DNA of 64,000 nt from Mauremys mutica (GCF_020497125.1 NC_059080.1:45883563-45947562); one strand, 5' to 3'. Counted from the first letter of the stretch, positions 1 to 12,049 are shown. Notes: generated from the sequence alone by a model not told the origin. A program made the numbers and translations.

Positions 1-2680
1 CCACACAGTGTGGGGAGACCACTGAACGCTAGGTGGCAGCTCCAGAACACATCACAGCAATACCCTGTGTTGGAAAGGAACTAGAATCGCCCTTGCTCTG
101 TCCCATTGTCACACAAGCTGCATTCTGCAGAGTCTGTTACTGCTCTGTTCCACATCCCTAGCACAGAGCACTGAGGTGCTGAGGTCCTGGCAGGAACAGG
201 TACTACATAAGCTGAGTTTAGTGTTGTTCCTAGCACACCTGGCTGGTAAAGCAGGCTGCTGCTGCATGCTGCCACTGCCCAGAAGCCACACAGGCCTGCA
301 GCAGAAGTTGAGCCCTGTCAGTGCCCTGTACCACTCTGTGCCTGGCTCAAGCCAGTGGGAAACCCCTCCCACCCCTTCCTAACTAATTTATTGATTTAGG
401 GGGGGAATAGCCCACCCTTGTCATTCCCTGATTCAATACCTCCTGGCTCTCACCTCTGCTTCCTCTTTCCCATCTCCTTCATGTACTCGTCATGGCCAGT
501 TGTCACGCTGATGTAACTGAGCTTCTGCATCAGCCTGCAATTAACAGGTGTTGTTACACGGGCTGTTAGCGATACAGTCTGATGATTCATGTCCCTGCCC
601 CTTTTGATGTCTGCCAAACGGGGCAGGTCAGATTCACAAGTCCCTGAATCCCAAATCCACTTGGATGGTTTCAGTTAAAAGGTGTTTGATTTCTGGTTCA
701 GATGTGGCCAGAATCTTAGGAGAGAAGCTGATCTCACAAACATTTCCACCCTAACACTTGTGAGATTTCAGTGTCATTGTGACAGGGAGGGCGAGAGGCC
801 AGCCAGCCCTGATTACTGAGGAGGCACACTTAAGCAGGGGTCACTCAATTCCCTTAGAAGAGCAGCAGGAAGCTGCAGAGTGAGGGAGTTGGCAGTGGGT
901 AAGCTCCAGCAGAGAACAGAGGGATTTGAAAACTTTATTTTAAATGTTTGTTAATTTAATAACACAGAAGCTTAGAAGGGATGGGGAGGGACAAAGAGTT
1001 TGTGAATTATTGAGGCAATCCCTTGAAGGGGGAAACTAAGGCAAGGCAGGCCACCTACAGAGCAACCTCCAGCCACGAGGGGAAAGCTGGGAGGAGGCCA
1101 GCCTGATGACGTTCATAAAATCAAGACAAGAGCTTTACTTCTGATGGGGGCTTGACCCCGAACCCTGGCGCTGATGCAGCCTCATACCAAACCTCAAAGG
1201 CTAGCCCTGAGGATACACCCACAACATGAACCTGAGTGGTAGCCTAAACCAAATCCAGCTCGGAATAGTACCTTCCTCGCCTGCCCCTAACTTTCAGTAA
1301 TTGGCAGTGCAACGCTGGCAGTGCCATAAGCAAGGACCAAGCAGGTACAGGGAGCAGCCCATGTAGTGGATTTCCCGTGTGTACCTGGCATGCTAAACAG
1401 CACTGACATGGTTAATATGAAAACTTGTGATTTTATCTGGGTACTATTGCACAATAATATCTTGGACACTAGAAAGTAATGCAGAATACAGAGCAGGGAA
1501 AGTATTTTATTCTGTGGTTTAAAGCACTATATACATTTATGAAAATATTATTAGTGATCATTAATTATTGACTGATTATTAACAAAGCTCCCCAGAGCAA
1601 CCTAGCATCCTTTGTAAAGAGGAATTTAAATCTGGTCTGCTAACAGCGAACACCTAGGTTAGGAGTGACTGACAGTTACAGAATACACACAGAAAGGAAA
1701 AAAGAAAGAAAGGTACATGCAACAGGTCTGGGATGATGATTTTTTCCCTGGCAACTACCTAGATAAAATGAAACAGCCACAAATTAGAATAATTCCAACT
1801 CTTCAAAACACACACACACACTCATAAAAAGGGGCTGCCCCCAGCATTACATACCATTCTATGAATCTGTCTAGCTTGCTGCAGGAGTCTGATCCACTGC
1901 CATCTATTTGTGAAAACAATCACCATTGAGAAGTTAGATTTTATTTTCTTGCCATGTAACAGAGCTGGAGTCATTAGACAGTAAGGAACAGCTGAGTTAC
2001 CTGTCACACGACTTGACATTACAGAAGTGTCTCTGCTGTAGTCTGAACTCTGAATCTCAGGTGGAATGTTTTATGGCTCAGGAGCTGAAGACAGCCTCAC
2101 TAGCACCTCCCCCTTGGGTTTCATAGTTCCTCCTCTAACTTTCCTCAGGTTGCAAAGGAGCTGTCAGCACTGGACAGGTGTGCTCCTTCTCAGTGAACTG
2201 CACTAGGGAAATGAAGGCAAATTAACTGATTTTCACTTCTTCTTTCTCTTCCCCCATATACCCCACCAAACGTGCTGTCCTTCCCCCCACCACACCCACT
2301 AGCCTTCCTGCATCCCATCCCTCCAAAATGCCATAACCCAACCCTCTCTTCCCGCAGCCAGTTCCTATTCTGCCTTCCCACAGCAGCTTCTGGTTCAGTC
2401 CCTTAGCCCCGGGTCGCTCTCCCCTGGGTGCTGGCCTAAGATGACACTGAACTAGCAGCTTACATGGGGAATGTGTATGGCGTGAGAAGGAGAACTTCGC
2501 AGAGTAAAGAAGTAAGGTGAGGCAGGAGCCCTTCCAGGTCAGGGTCCCCCACCCCTTGTCGTGGCTTTTGTAGAAACACTCTGGGGCCGCTGTGCTCACA
2601 TCTTGGGGGAATAATCTGGCCCCTGGACTTCCATAGAGTCTTGGATTTTTGGGTTCTTTATAAACAATATAAATAATGAG
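1..2680. other. Intergenic DNA, no gene recognised
   Basis: No open frame here resembles a known protein, and the short frames present look random. The sequence is of mixed composition with a short CA run near 1,808-1,820. There is a pyrimidine-rich stretch around 2,240-2,400. I see no target-duplicated element and no RNA gene. It could be intronic or intergenic host DNA. Confidence 0.5.
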
Positions 2681-2684
2681 TCAT

Positions 2685-2965
2685 TGGCCCAGAGAGAAAG
2701 AATGACTCTGTTGCCTAGTGGTTAGGGCACCCACTGGGAGGTGGGGGGACCCAGGGTCCAACCCCCTGCTCCACTGACTAATTATTTAGATGCAGCAGGA
2801 GAGATTGATAGGGCCCCACACCAGAGTCTCCCATCACCCAGTGGTTAGAGCACTCTCCTGAGAGGATTTGAGCAGGGGTCTCCCTCTTTTCTCCCCCTCT
2901 GGCAGAGAGAGGGGACTTGAATCCTAGTCTCCCACATCCCTGGTGAGTGCGCTACCCATGGGATT
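2685..2965 (+). repeat. tRNA-like SINE remnant, tandem modules
   Basis: Two stretches, near 2,711-2,775 and 2,832-2,880, read like tRNA-derived SINE heads. Each has an A-box-like 'agtggttag' core followed by 'gcac'. The first continues into a 'gggtccaaccc' B-box-like block. A third block near 2,915-2,965 looks like the same module in the opposite orientation. No poly(A) tail or target duplication was found, so this is an old degenerate copy and the family is not named. Confidence 0.45.
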
Positions 2966-3074
2966 AACAGTTATAAGGTTGGCTGCAGTAGCAACCTCCA
3001 CCCAGCCAGACTTTGAATGGGACCCAATCCAGCAGGCAGCCTTGGGGCACACCCACTGGCCCAGGCCCTAACAA

Positions 3075-3291
3075 AAAAGACGGTTACTCACCGTTGTAAC
3101 TGTTGTTCTTCGAGATGTGTTGCTCATATCCATTCCAGTTAGGTGTGTGCGCGTGCCACGTGCACGCTCGTCGGAAGATTTTTACCCTAGCAACACTCGG
3201 TGGGTCGGCTGAGCGCCCCCTGGAGTGGCGCCGCTATAGCGCCAGATATATACCCCTGCCGACCCATCCGCCTCTCAGTTCCTTCTTGCCG
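3075..3291 (-). repeat. DIRS 3' inverted terminal repeat
   Basis: Positions 3,124-3,291 match, in inverted orientation, about 12,050-12,205, with a few scattered differences and small indels. The shared block includes the 'cggaagatttttaccc' and 'gccagatatataccc' segments. The outer 60 or so bases (3,075-3,138) are also complementary to the internal region at 3,323-3,386. Confidence 0.85.
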
Positions 3292-3322
3292 GCTACTCTG
3301 ACAGTGGGGAAGGAGGGCGGGT

Positions 3323-3424
3323 CTGGAATGGATATGAGCAACACATCTCGAAGAACAACAGTTACAACGGTGAGTAACCGTCTTTTCTTCTTCAAGTGAT
3401 TGCTCATATGCATTCCAGTTAGGT
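3323..3424 (-). repeat. DIRS internal complementary region
   Basis: The left half (3,323-3,386) is an essentially perfect reverse complement of the outer end of the adjacent terminal repeat (3,075-3,138). The right half (about 3,385-3,424) repeats in inverted form the outer end of the far terminal repeat (about 12,187-12,226). Carrying complements of both outer ends is the diagnostic role of this region: it templates the circular DNA intermediate in the accepted DIRS replication model. Confidence 0.85.
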
Positions 3425-3440
3425 GATTCCCAAGCCTTAC

Positions 3441-4600
3441 CTAGGCAGTGGGGTCGGAGTGAGACGTGGCAGAATGTAAGACTGCTGAGCCGAAGGCTGC
3501 ATCGTCTCTGGATTGTTGTACCAATGCGCAGTGTGAAGCAAAGGTGTGAACCGATGACCAGGTAGCCGCCCGACAGATTTCCTGGATGGGGACATGGGCC
3601 AGGAAGGTGGCAGAAGAGGCCTGCGCTCTTGTAGAGTGAGCAGTAAGATGGCTAGCCTGAACATGAGCAAGCTCGTCGTAGCATGTCTTGATGCAGGATG
3701 TTACCTAAGACGAGATCCGCTGGGAAGAGACTGGCATGCCCCTCATGCGGTTTGCTACAGCTACAAAGAGTTGGGGCGAACGCCGAAAGGGTTTCGTCCT
3801 CTCTATATAAAACGCGAGAGCCCTACGGACGTCCAAAGTATGAAACTGCTGTTCCCGGCGCGATGAGTGCGGTTTCGGGAAGAAAACAGGGAGGAAGATG
3901 TCCTGGTTTACATGAAAAGCAGACACTACCTTAGGGAGGAAGGAGGGGTGTGGTCGCATGTGCACCTTGTCTTTATGGAAGATCGTATAAGGAGGGTCAG
4001 CTGTCAGGGCACGAAGTTCTGAGACTCGCCTCGCCGAAGTGATAGCGACGAGGAAGGCCGTCTTCCAGGAAAGATATAAAAGGGAACACGTGGCCATAGG
4101 CTCTAAAGGGGGCCCCATAAGTTTGGCTAAGACCAGGTTTAAGTCCCAGGTAGGGGTCGGGCGCCGGACCTGTGGGTACAACTGCTCTAGTCCCTTAAGG
4201 AACCTGGAAACCATCGGGTTAGAAAAAATAGAACGGCCACCTTCGCCTGGCCGGAAGGCCGAGATAGCCGCCAGGTGCACCTTTAAAGAGGAGACCGCAA
4301 GGCCCTGCTCCTTAAGGGACCAAAGGTAGTCTAATATCACTGGAATAGACACCAGATGAGGATCGAAGTTGTTCTGATTGCACCAGTGTGAGAAACGCTT
4401 CCACTTGGCGAGGTAAGTCGTCCTAGTGGAAGGTTTCCTGCTCCCCAAAAGCACCTGCTGTACCGCAGCAGAACAACGCCGCTCTGCTTGGCTCAACCAC
4501 GCAGGAGCCATGCCGTGAGGTGAAGGGACTGCAGGTCCAGGTGGTGAAGCCTGCCGAAGTCCTGCGTTATGAGATCTGGCCACAGTGGCAGGGGAATTGG
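3441..4600 (-). pseudogene. DIRS tyrosine recombinase, frameshifted
   Basis: The frame contains an N-terminal SAM-like segment (SRKPSTRTTYLAKWKRF) and the first catalytic arginine in SARRVSEL. It then stops at 3,705. The missing C-terminus continues in another frame to a TAG at 3,441-3,443 and carries HSTR (the HxxR box) and a WSSVHTF box. The residue expected to be the tyrosine nucleophile just after that box reads as cysteine (TGC, complement of 3,528-3,530). In DIRS elements this enzyme inserts the circular DNA intermediate without a target duplication. The N-terminus overlaps the end of the RT frame, as is normal. The exact start is uncertain. Confidence 0.8.
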
Positions 4601-5959
4601 TTCCACCACTGATAGGTCGGACAGCAGGGTGTACCAATGCTGCCTCGGCCATGCTGGAGCAATGAGAATGAGGTTGGCTCTGTCCCTCCGGAGCTTGAGC
4701 AGCACTCTGTGAATGAGGGGAAACGGCGGAAAGGCATAAAACAGGTGTCTCGTCCACGGGAGGAGAAAAGTGTCTGAAAGGGAGCCCGGGGAGCGTCCCT
4801 GGTAGGAGCAGAACATGTGGCATTTCCTGTTCTCTCTGGAGGCAAAGAGGTCTACGCGGGGAAAGCCCCACCTCCGGAAAATGGAGTGGACGACGTCGGG
4901 ATGGATCGACCACTCGTGAGACAGGAATGACCTGCTGAGGTGATCTGCCAGAGTGTTCTGTACTCCTGGGAGAAAAGACGCTACTAAATGAATAGAGTGG
5001 GCTATGCAAAAGTCCCACAGGTGAATGGCTTCTTGGCAAAGTAGGGAGGAGCGCGCCCCGCCCTGTTTGTTTATGTAGAACATTGTTGTTGTGTTGTCCG
5101 TGAACACGGATACACAGCGGCCTTGTAGATGGACTCGAAACGCCTGGCACGCTAGGCGGACTGCCCTCAGCTCCCACACGTTGATATGCAAGGCCAGCTC
5201 CTGCAGTAACCAGAGGCCTTGAGTGTGTAGGTTCCCGAGGTGGGCATCCCAACCCGGAGATGATGCGTCCGTGGTCAGCGCCACTGAGGGTTGGGGCGGG
5301 TGGAACAGTACCCCTGAGCAGACTACCGCGGGGTCCAACCACCAAGTGAGGGAATCGAGGATTGGCCTGGGGATCGTGACTACCGAGTCTATGTTGTCCC
5401 TGTGTGGGCGGTATAGTGAAGCGAGCCATGTTTGGAAGCGCTGAAGCCGCAGTCTGGCATACCTGGTCACAAAGGTGCATGACGCCATGTGACCTAAGAG
5501 GCCGAGGCAGGTGCGCACCGACGTTGTCGGGTAGGATTGGAAACTTTGAATGATCGAAGAAATTGCCTGAAAGCGCGGCAGAGGGAGGCAGGCCCTGGCC
5601 AGATTGGAGTCCAGAACTGCTCCAATAAAGTCTATCCTCTGCGTTGGAGTCAGAGTAGACTTTTCGACGTTGACCATGAGGCCTAACCTCCCGAAGAGGC
5701 CTTTGACTACACGAAGGTGCTGGGATACTTGCAGCTGGGAAGTCCCTTGAATGAGCCAATCGTCGAGGTACGGGTAGACGTGTATTCGACGACGGCGGAG
5801 GGCGGCAGCGACTACGGCCATGCATTTGGTGAAGACTCTCGGGGCCGTAGATAGGCCGAAGGGGAGCACCGTGAACTGGTACTGCTGGTGGTTGATGACA
5901 AAACAAAGATAGCGTCTGTGTGGCGAGTAAATGGCAATGTGGAAGTATGCGTCCTTCAT
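4493..5959 (-). pseudogene. DIRS reverse transcriptase/RNase H, main part
   Basis: This 488-residue open frame holds the RT palm and RNase H. Visible motifs are KDAYFHI near the start, LPFGLSTAPRVF (32-43), the catalytic YLDD (64-67), and RNase H acidic positions in TTDASS, the NVWELRA segment and VFTDNTT. A C-terminal segment with LFASRENRK follows, as in DIRS ORFs. It converts element RNA to DNA. The first RT motifs lie in a different frame just upstream (5,956-6,294), so a frameshift near 5,960 splits the enzyme and the apparent methionine start is not the native one. Confidence 0.87.
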
Positions 5960-6294
5960 ATCGAGGGCGGCATACCAGTCTCCCGGATCCAGGGATGGGA
6001 TAATGATCCCCAGGTTACCATGCGGAACTTGAGTTTTACCATAAATCTGTTGAGTTCTCGCAGGTCTAGGATTGGTCGTAGACCTCCCTTTGCCTTGGGG
6101 ATTAAAAAGTAGCGGGAATAAAACCCCCTGCCTCTCATGCCCTCTGGCACCTCCTCTACGGCACCCAGACTTAAGAGAGTATGGACCTCTTGCAAGAGGA
6201 ATTGCTTGTGAGAGGGGTCCCTGAAGAGGGACAGGTAGGGAGGGTGGGAAGGAGGGGGAGAAACAAATTGTAGGTGGTATCCCGCTTCCACCAT
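5956..6294 (-). pseudogene. DIRS reverse transcriptase, N-terminal part
   Basis: Contains the first RT motif region, KAKGGLRPILDLRELNRF, preceded by a VEEVP segment typical of DIRS and Gypsy RTs. The frame is lost after about residue 100, and RT resumes in the 4,493-5,959 frame. The remaining residues of this frame are shadow sequence. It belongs to the same enzyme as the downstream RT/RH frame. Confidence 0.78.
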
Positions 6295-6415
6295 GCGGAG
6301 GACCCAGCGGTCGGAGGTTATCTGGGACCAGGCAGGGAGGAAATGGGATAGACAGTTGGAAAAGGAGGGTGAAGGATCCAGTAGGGAAACTGGTGGGTTG
6401 TCTTCGGGCGTCCCA

Positions 6416-8656
6416 TCAAAAGTTTTGCTTTGTCCCCGAAGATGGTTTTGGGGGCGCTTGATTTTGGTTTCCCTGGTTGCCAGATTGTCTCCGCCGGTTC
6501 ACCCTGCCACGACATCTGGTGTCTTGTCGCGGTCTGGGCTGATTATAGGGGCGGTACGGCTGGGGCCTGAAGGACCTACGTTGGGTTACCGGTGTGTGCA
6601 TGCCCAACAAGTGCATTATAATGCGGTTGTCCTTGAGGCTTTGCAGTCTTGGGTCAGTTTTCTCTGAAAAGAGACCCTGTCCATCAAAGGGTAGATCCTG
6701 AATCGTCTGCTGCAATTCAGGAGGAAGACCCGAAGCTTGGAGCCAAGATATGCGCCTCATGGTTATCCCAGAGGCAAGAGTTCTGGCTGCCGAGTCCGCT
6801 GAATCCAGGGAGGCCTGGAGGGCAGTCCTGGCTACTTTTTTACCCTCTTCCAAAAGGGCCGTAAATTCCGCGCGGGAGTCTTGTGGTAGGAGTTCAGTGA
6901 ACTTGCCTACAGAGACCCATGTATTAAAGTTGTAACGGCTTAGGAGGGCCTGCTGAAGGCCTCCACCCTAAGCTGAAGGCCTCCAGCCGAGTATATCTTA
7001 TGGCCTAGGAGGTCCATGCGCCGAGCCTCCTTCGCCTTAGGAGCCGGCGCCTGCTGGCCATGCCGTTCCCGCTCATTGACAGATTGTACCACCAGTGAGC
7101 ATGGAGGTGGGTGGGTATATAGATATTCATAGCCCTTCGATGGGACCATGTATTTCCTTTCCACCCCCGGAGCCGTAGGTGTAATAGAGGCTGGGGACTG
7201 CCAGATGGTGTCAGCATTGTTTTGTATAGTACGGATGAAGGGGAGGGCCACTCGAAGGGGGGCATCAGCCGTCAATATGTCCACCACTGGGTCCTCTATT
7301 TCAGCCACCTCCTCGACCGGTAGGTTCATGTTCTGAGCTACTCTCCGTAACAGGTCCTGATGAGCCCGAAGATCAATAGGAGGAGGACCCGAGGAGGATG
7401 TTCCTGCTACCGCCTCATCAGGCGAGGAGGAGGAGGAGAGGCCCAGTACCAAGGGGTCCTGTGGTGGGTCAGTGAGCGGCAGAGTTCCTTGTGCATCAGG
7501 ATGAAAGTCGGGTTCCGCAGAAACAAGTGGCTCCTCTTCCGTGCCCGTGGGAGGAGGCCGGCTGACCGTGGCTTCGGGGGCTCTATGATCAGAGGGACCT
7601 GAATGCTGAGCCACGAATGGGGCACCTTGCGCCTCGTGGTATGCCCACAGAGTCCAGAAAGCCCATTGAGGAGGGTCTTGCTCTTGGCCTTGTGCCTCGG
7701 ACTGCTGGTAGGAAGCACTGCTGGCGTGGGATGAGATGGACGGGTGCCTCGAAGGCCATGGTGGTGCCGAGAGACCCTGGGATGGTGCCACCGATTCAGC
7801 CGTTTGGTCCCAGGGCGGTACCGAAGAACGGTACCGGTCCTGTCAGTGCCGGGACTGAGATCGGGACCATCTACCGCGCAGGTGCCGGGAGGTCGACCGG
7901 GATCTCGAGTCTCTGTGGCGAGAACGGCTGCGGGACGTACGGTACCGAGAACGGTACCGAGAGCCGGATCGGTGCTGACAGTGTCTGTCCGGAGACCGGG
8001 ATCGTGAGCGCCTCCGCGAGTACGACCGGTACCGCGATGGAGAGCGGTACCCGGGACTGCGAGCGGTGCTGGGATCGGGACCGGCGTGAGCGGGAACGTC
8101 TCCGAGATCGCCATCTGGAGTGACGCCTCTCTTGGTGGTCAGGGGAAGGGGGCCTCATAATGGCCGGCTTGCCAACTGACTGGATGACCCGCACCGGCGG
8201 TGCCGGGGGTTGAAGCTGCGTCGACTCCGTTAGCGCAATGAGCTTTCGTGCTGTCGAGAAGGTCTCGGGAGTTGAAGGGAGAGCTAGCTCAACCGCAGTG
8301 TGAACCGGGGAGCTGTGTGGTACCGGACTCAACCGCCCTTGCGGTGCCGGAATCGACGGTGCCGCGCTAGGAGGAGCTTGGAACTGCGGTGCCGGAGTTG
8401 ATGGTGCTGGTGCAGGCAGCGGGATCCGGCCTGTAGGCCTGGATGTATGCTCCTTCTTAGAGGATGTGGCCGGCGCAGCACGACGTTTCCCAGAGGGGGA
8501 AAGTGATCGGTGCTGGGGAGCCGGTGCCGGCTGATGTCGGTTCCGGGACTCGGTACCGGAGTGAGCTGGCGCCGAAGGTGCACTCCTCACTGATGCAGAC
8601 TGCTGGGCGGTCGGTGCCGGCGCCGCAGGGCTAAGTGCCAATTCCATTAGAATCAT
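6416..8656 (-). pseudogene. DIRS Gag-like protein, central and C-terminal parts
   Basis: Gag is spread over at least three frames. 8,656-7,871 is proline/alanine-rich, with an arginine-serine-rich block near residues 175-200. 7,791-6,940 carries the acidic serine-rich segment, an LPVEEV box and a conserved DLLGHKIYSAGGLQLR segment. 6,853-6,416 ends with an arginine/glutamine-rich basic tail. In DIRS elements this protein is thought to package RNA. The region with repeated 'ggtaccg'-like blocks (about 7,800-8,100) is GC-rich. Frameshifts between pieces show decay. Confidence 0.7.
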
Positions 8657-11650
8657 AGAATCATAGAATCTCAGGGTTGGAAGGGACCTCAGGAGGTCAT
8701 CTAGTCCAACCCCCTGCTCAAAGCAGGACCAAACCCAACTAAATCATCCCAGCCAGGGCTTTGTCAAGCCTGACCTTAAAAACCTCTAAGGAAGGAGATT
8801 CCACCACTTCCCTAGGTAACCCATTCCAGTGCTTCACCACCCTACTAGTGAAAAAGTTTTTCCTAATATCCAACCTAAACCTCCCCCTCTGCAACTTGAG
8901 ACCATTACTCCTTGTTCTGTCATCTTCTACCACTGAGAACAGTCTAGATCCATCCTCTTTGGAACCCCCTTTCAGGTAGTTGAAAGCAACTATCAAATCC
9001 CCTCTCATTCTTCTCTTCTGCAGGCTAAACAATCCCAGTTCCCTCAGCCTCTCCTCATAAGTCATGTGTTCCAGCCCCCTAATCATTTTTGTTGCCCTCC
9101 GCTGGACTCTCTCCAATTTATCCACATCCTTCTTGTAGTGTGGGGCCCAAAACTGGACACAGTACTCCAGATGAGGCCTCACCAGTGCTGACTAGAGGGG
9201 AATGATCACATCCCTCGATCTGCTTGAAATGCCCCTACTTATATAACCCAAAATGCCATTAGCCTTCTTGGCAACAAGGGCACACTGTTGACTCATATTC
9301 AGCTTTTCGTCCACCGTAACCCCTAGGTCCTTTTCTGTAGAACTGCTGCCCAGCCATTCAGTCCCTAGTCTGTAGCAGTGCATGGGATTCTTCCGTCCTA
9401 AGTGCAGGACTCTGCACTTGTCCTTGTTGAACCTCATCATATTTCTTTTGGCCCAATCCTCTAATTTGTCTAGGTCCCTCTGTATCCTAGCCCTACCCTC
9501 CAGCGTATCAACCACTCCTCCCAGTTTAGTGTCATCTGCAAACTTGCTAAGGGTGCAGTCCACACCATCCTCCAGATCGTTAATGAAGATATTGAACAAA
9601 ACCGGCCGCAGCACCGACCCTTGGGGCACCCCAATTGATACCGGCTGCCAACTAGACATGGAACCATTGATCACTACCTGTTGAGCCCAACCATCTAGCC
9701 AGTTTTCTATCCACCTTACTGTCCATTCATCCAGCCCATACTTCTTTAACTTGCTGGCAAGAATACTGTGGGAGACTGTATCAAAAGCTTTGCTAAAGTC
9801 CAGAAATAGCACATCCACTGCTTTCCCCTCATCCACAGAGCCGGTTATCTCATCATAGAAGGCAATTAGGTTAGTCAGGCATGACTTGCCCTTGGTGAAT
9901 CCATGCTGACTGTTCCTGATCACTTTCCCCTCCTTTAAGTGGTTCAGAATTGATTCCTTGAGGACCTGTTCCATGATTTTTCCAGGGACTGAGGTGAGAC
10001 TGACTGGCCTGTAGTTCCCTGGATCTTCCTTCTTCCCTTTTTTAAAGATGGGCACTACATTAGCCTTTTTCCAGTCATCCGGGACCTCCCCCGATTGCCA
10101 TGATTTTTCAAAGATAATGGCCAATGGCTCTGCAATCTCATCGGCCAACTCCTTTAGCACCCTCGGAAGCAGCACATCCGGCCCCATGGACTTCTGCTCG
10201 TTCAGCTTTTCTAAATAGTCCCGAACTACTTCTTTCCCCACAGAGAGCTGGTCACCTCCTCCCCATACCATGCTGCAGAGTGCAGCTGTCTGGGATCTGA
10301 CCTTGTCTGTGAAGACAGAGGCAAAAAAAGCATTGAGTACACTAGCTTTCTCCACATCCTCTGTCACTAGGTTCCCTCCCTCATTCAGCAAGGGGCCCAC
10401 ACTTTCCTTGACTTTCTTCTTCTTGCTAACATATCTGAAGAAACTCTTCTTGTTACTCCTAACATCTCTGGCTAGCTGCAACTCCAAGTGTGATTTGGCC
10501 TTCCTAATTTCACTCCTGCATGCCTGAGCAATACTTTTATACTCCTCCCTGGTTATTTGTCCAATCTTCCACTTCTTGTAAGCTGTTTTTTTGTGTTTAA
10601 GACGAGCAAGGATTTCACTGTTGAGCCAAGCTGGTCGCCTGCCATATTTACTTTTCTTCCTACACATCGGGATGGTTTGTTCCTGCAACCTCAATAAGGT
10701 TTCTTTAAAATACAGCCAGCTTCCCTCGACTCCTTTCCCCATCATGTTATTCTCCCAGGGGACCTTGCCCATCAGTTCCCTGAGGGAGTCGAAGTCTGCT
10801 TTTCTGAAGTCCAGGGTCTCTGTTCTACTGCTCTCCTTTCTTCCTTGTGTCAGGATCCTGAACTCGACCATCTCATGGTCACTGCCTCCCAGGTTCCCAT
10901 CCACTATTGCTTCCTCTACTATTTCTTCCCTGTTTGTGAGCAACAGGTCAAGAAGAGCTTTTCCCCTAGTTGGTTCCTCCAGCACTTGCACCAGGAAATT
11001 GTCCACTACACTTTCCAGAAACTTCCTGGATTGCCTGTGCACCGCTGTATTGCTCTCCCAGCAGATATTGGGGTGATTAAAGTCACCCATGAGAACCAGG
11101 GCCTGTGATCTAGCAACTTCTGTTAGTTGCTGGAAGAAAGCCTCGTCCACCTCATCCCCCTGGTCCTGTGGTCTGTAGCAGACTCCCACCACGACATCAC
11201 CCTTGTTGTTCATACTTCTAAATTTAATCCAGAGACTCTCAGGTTTTTCTGCAGTTTCATACTGGAGCTCTGAGCAGTCATACTGCTTTCTTACATACAA
11301 CGCAACTCCTCCACCTTTTCTGCCCTGCCTATCCTTCCTGAACAGTTTATATCCATCCATGACAGTACTCCAATCATGTGAGTTATCCCACCAAGTCTCT
11401 GTTATTCCAATTACATCATAATTCCTTGACTGTGCCAGGACTTCTAGTTCTCCCTGCTTGTTCCCCAGGCTTCTTGCATTTGTGTATAGGCACTTAAGAT
11501 AACTCGCTGATTGTCCCGCTTTCTCGGTCTGAGACAGGAGTCCTCCCCTCTTGCAGTCTCCTGCTTGTGCTTCCTCCCGGAATCCCACTTCCCCACTTAC
11601 CTTGGGGCTTTGGTCTCCTTCCCCCGGTGAACCTAGTTTAAAGCCCTCCT
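8657..11650 (-). mobile_element. CR1 LINE inserted in DIRS Gag
   Basis: The 3' end (low coordinates) carries the CR1 hallmark: short 'aatcatag' repeats followed by the 'tctcagggttggaaggg' block. The body encodes endonuclease and reverse transcriptase (see its ORF). The 5' end is truncated near 11,650, where Gag sequence resumes. About 3.0 kb is present, so ORF1 is mostly missing. The host Gag frame continues across the insertion through a shared 'cta'. Confidence 0.9.
8739..11588 (-). pseudogene. CR1 ORF2: APE endonuclease and reverse transcriptase, one stop
   Basis: Reads open from about 11,588 to a single in-frame TAG at 9,192-9,194, then continues open to 8,739. The 798-residue first part has the APE endonuclease motifs [23 protein letters not shown] and GGSDHE. 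RT follows, with [26 protein letters not shown] and the catalytic FADD box (residues 683-686). The second part holds the conserved CR1 C-terminus ([15 protein letters not shown]). The copy at 44.3 kb has TAC (Tyr) at the position of the stop. A VLRPVLFN box differs from the VLGPVLFN seen in the other copies. The enzyme nicks DNA and primes reverse transcription at the nick. Confidence 0.9.
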
Positions 11651-11836
11651 CACTAGGAGCTGCTTTAAGCGAAAGTCCCGCTCCTTCTTTGTTCTTGGCT
11701 TGAACAATTTACAAATTCGACATTTATCAGGAAGGTGAGACTCTCCTAAGCACTTCAGGCAAGATTCATGAGGGTCTCCCACCGGCATCGGCTTCTGGCA
11801 AGCCGAGCACGGCTTAAACCCCGGTGCCTTGGGCAT
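11633..11836 (-). pseudogene. DIRS Gag N-terminus with Cys/His motif
   Basis: This frame begins the Gag of the surrounding DIRS element. It carries a cysteine/histidine pattern (CSACQKPMPVGDPHESCLKC, then LGESHLPDKCRIC) typical of the DIRS Gag start, followed by a basic stretch. Its last few residues and stop come from CR1 sequence beyond about 11,650. The remainder of Gag lies on the other side of the CR1 insertion. Confidence 0.75.
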
Positions 11837-12049
11837 GAGCCCGCACCGGGTCAGGGGAAAAAGGGGCTACTCCCCCAATCCCCCGGTGACTACAAACACT
11901 AACTACAACTAAACTATTAAAACTAACTATAACTACACTAAAGTTGAACTATATATACGATAAACGAGAAATAAGAGCGAGAAGCTAGGGTTGTGGAGGA
12001 CAGCAATGCCGCACTCCACCGTTCCAACGACCGTCACGGGTGGTAAGAA

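Noticed and set aside
3705..5906. A single 733-residue protein spanning the DIRS region
   Set aside because: Its first ~420 residues are an out-of-frame shadow of the RT/RNase H. Only the later part is a real protein (recombinase).
7407..8114. A 235-residue arginine/threonine/proline-rich frame
   Set aside because: It overlaps Gag in another frame over a repetitive 'ggtaccg' region. The composition follows the repeat and no domain is visible.
9382..11421. Several plus-strand frames opposite the CR1
   Set aside because: They recur opposite every CR1 copy (9.4, 29.7 and 43.8 kb) as antisense shadows of conserved RT.
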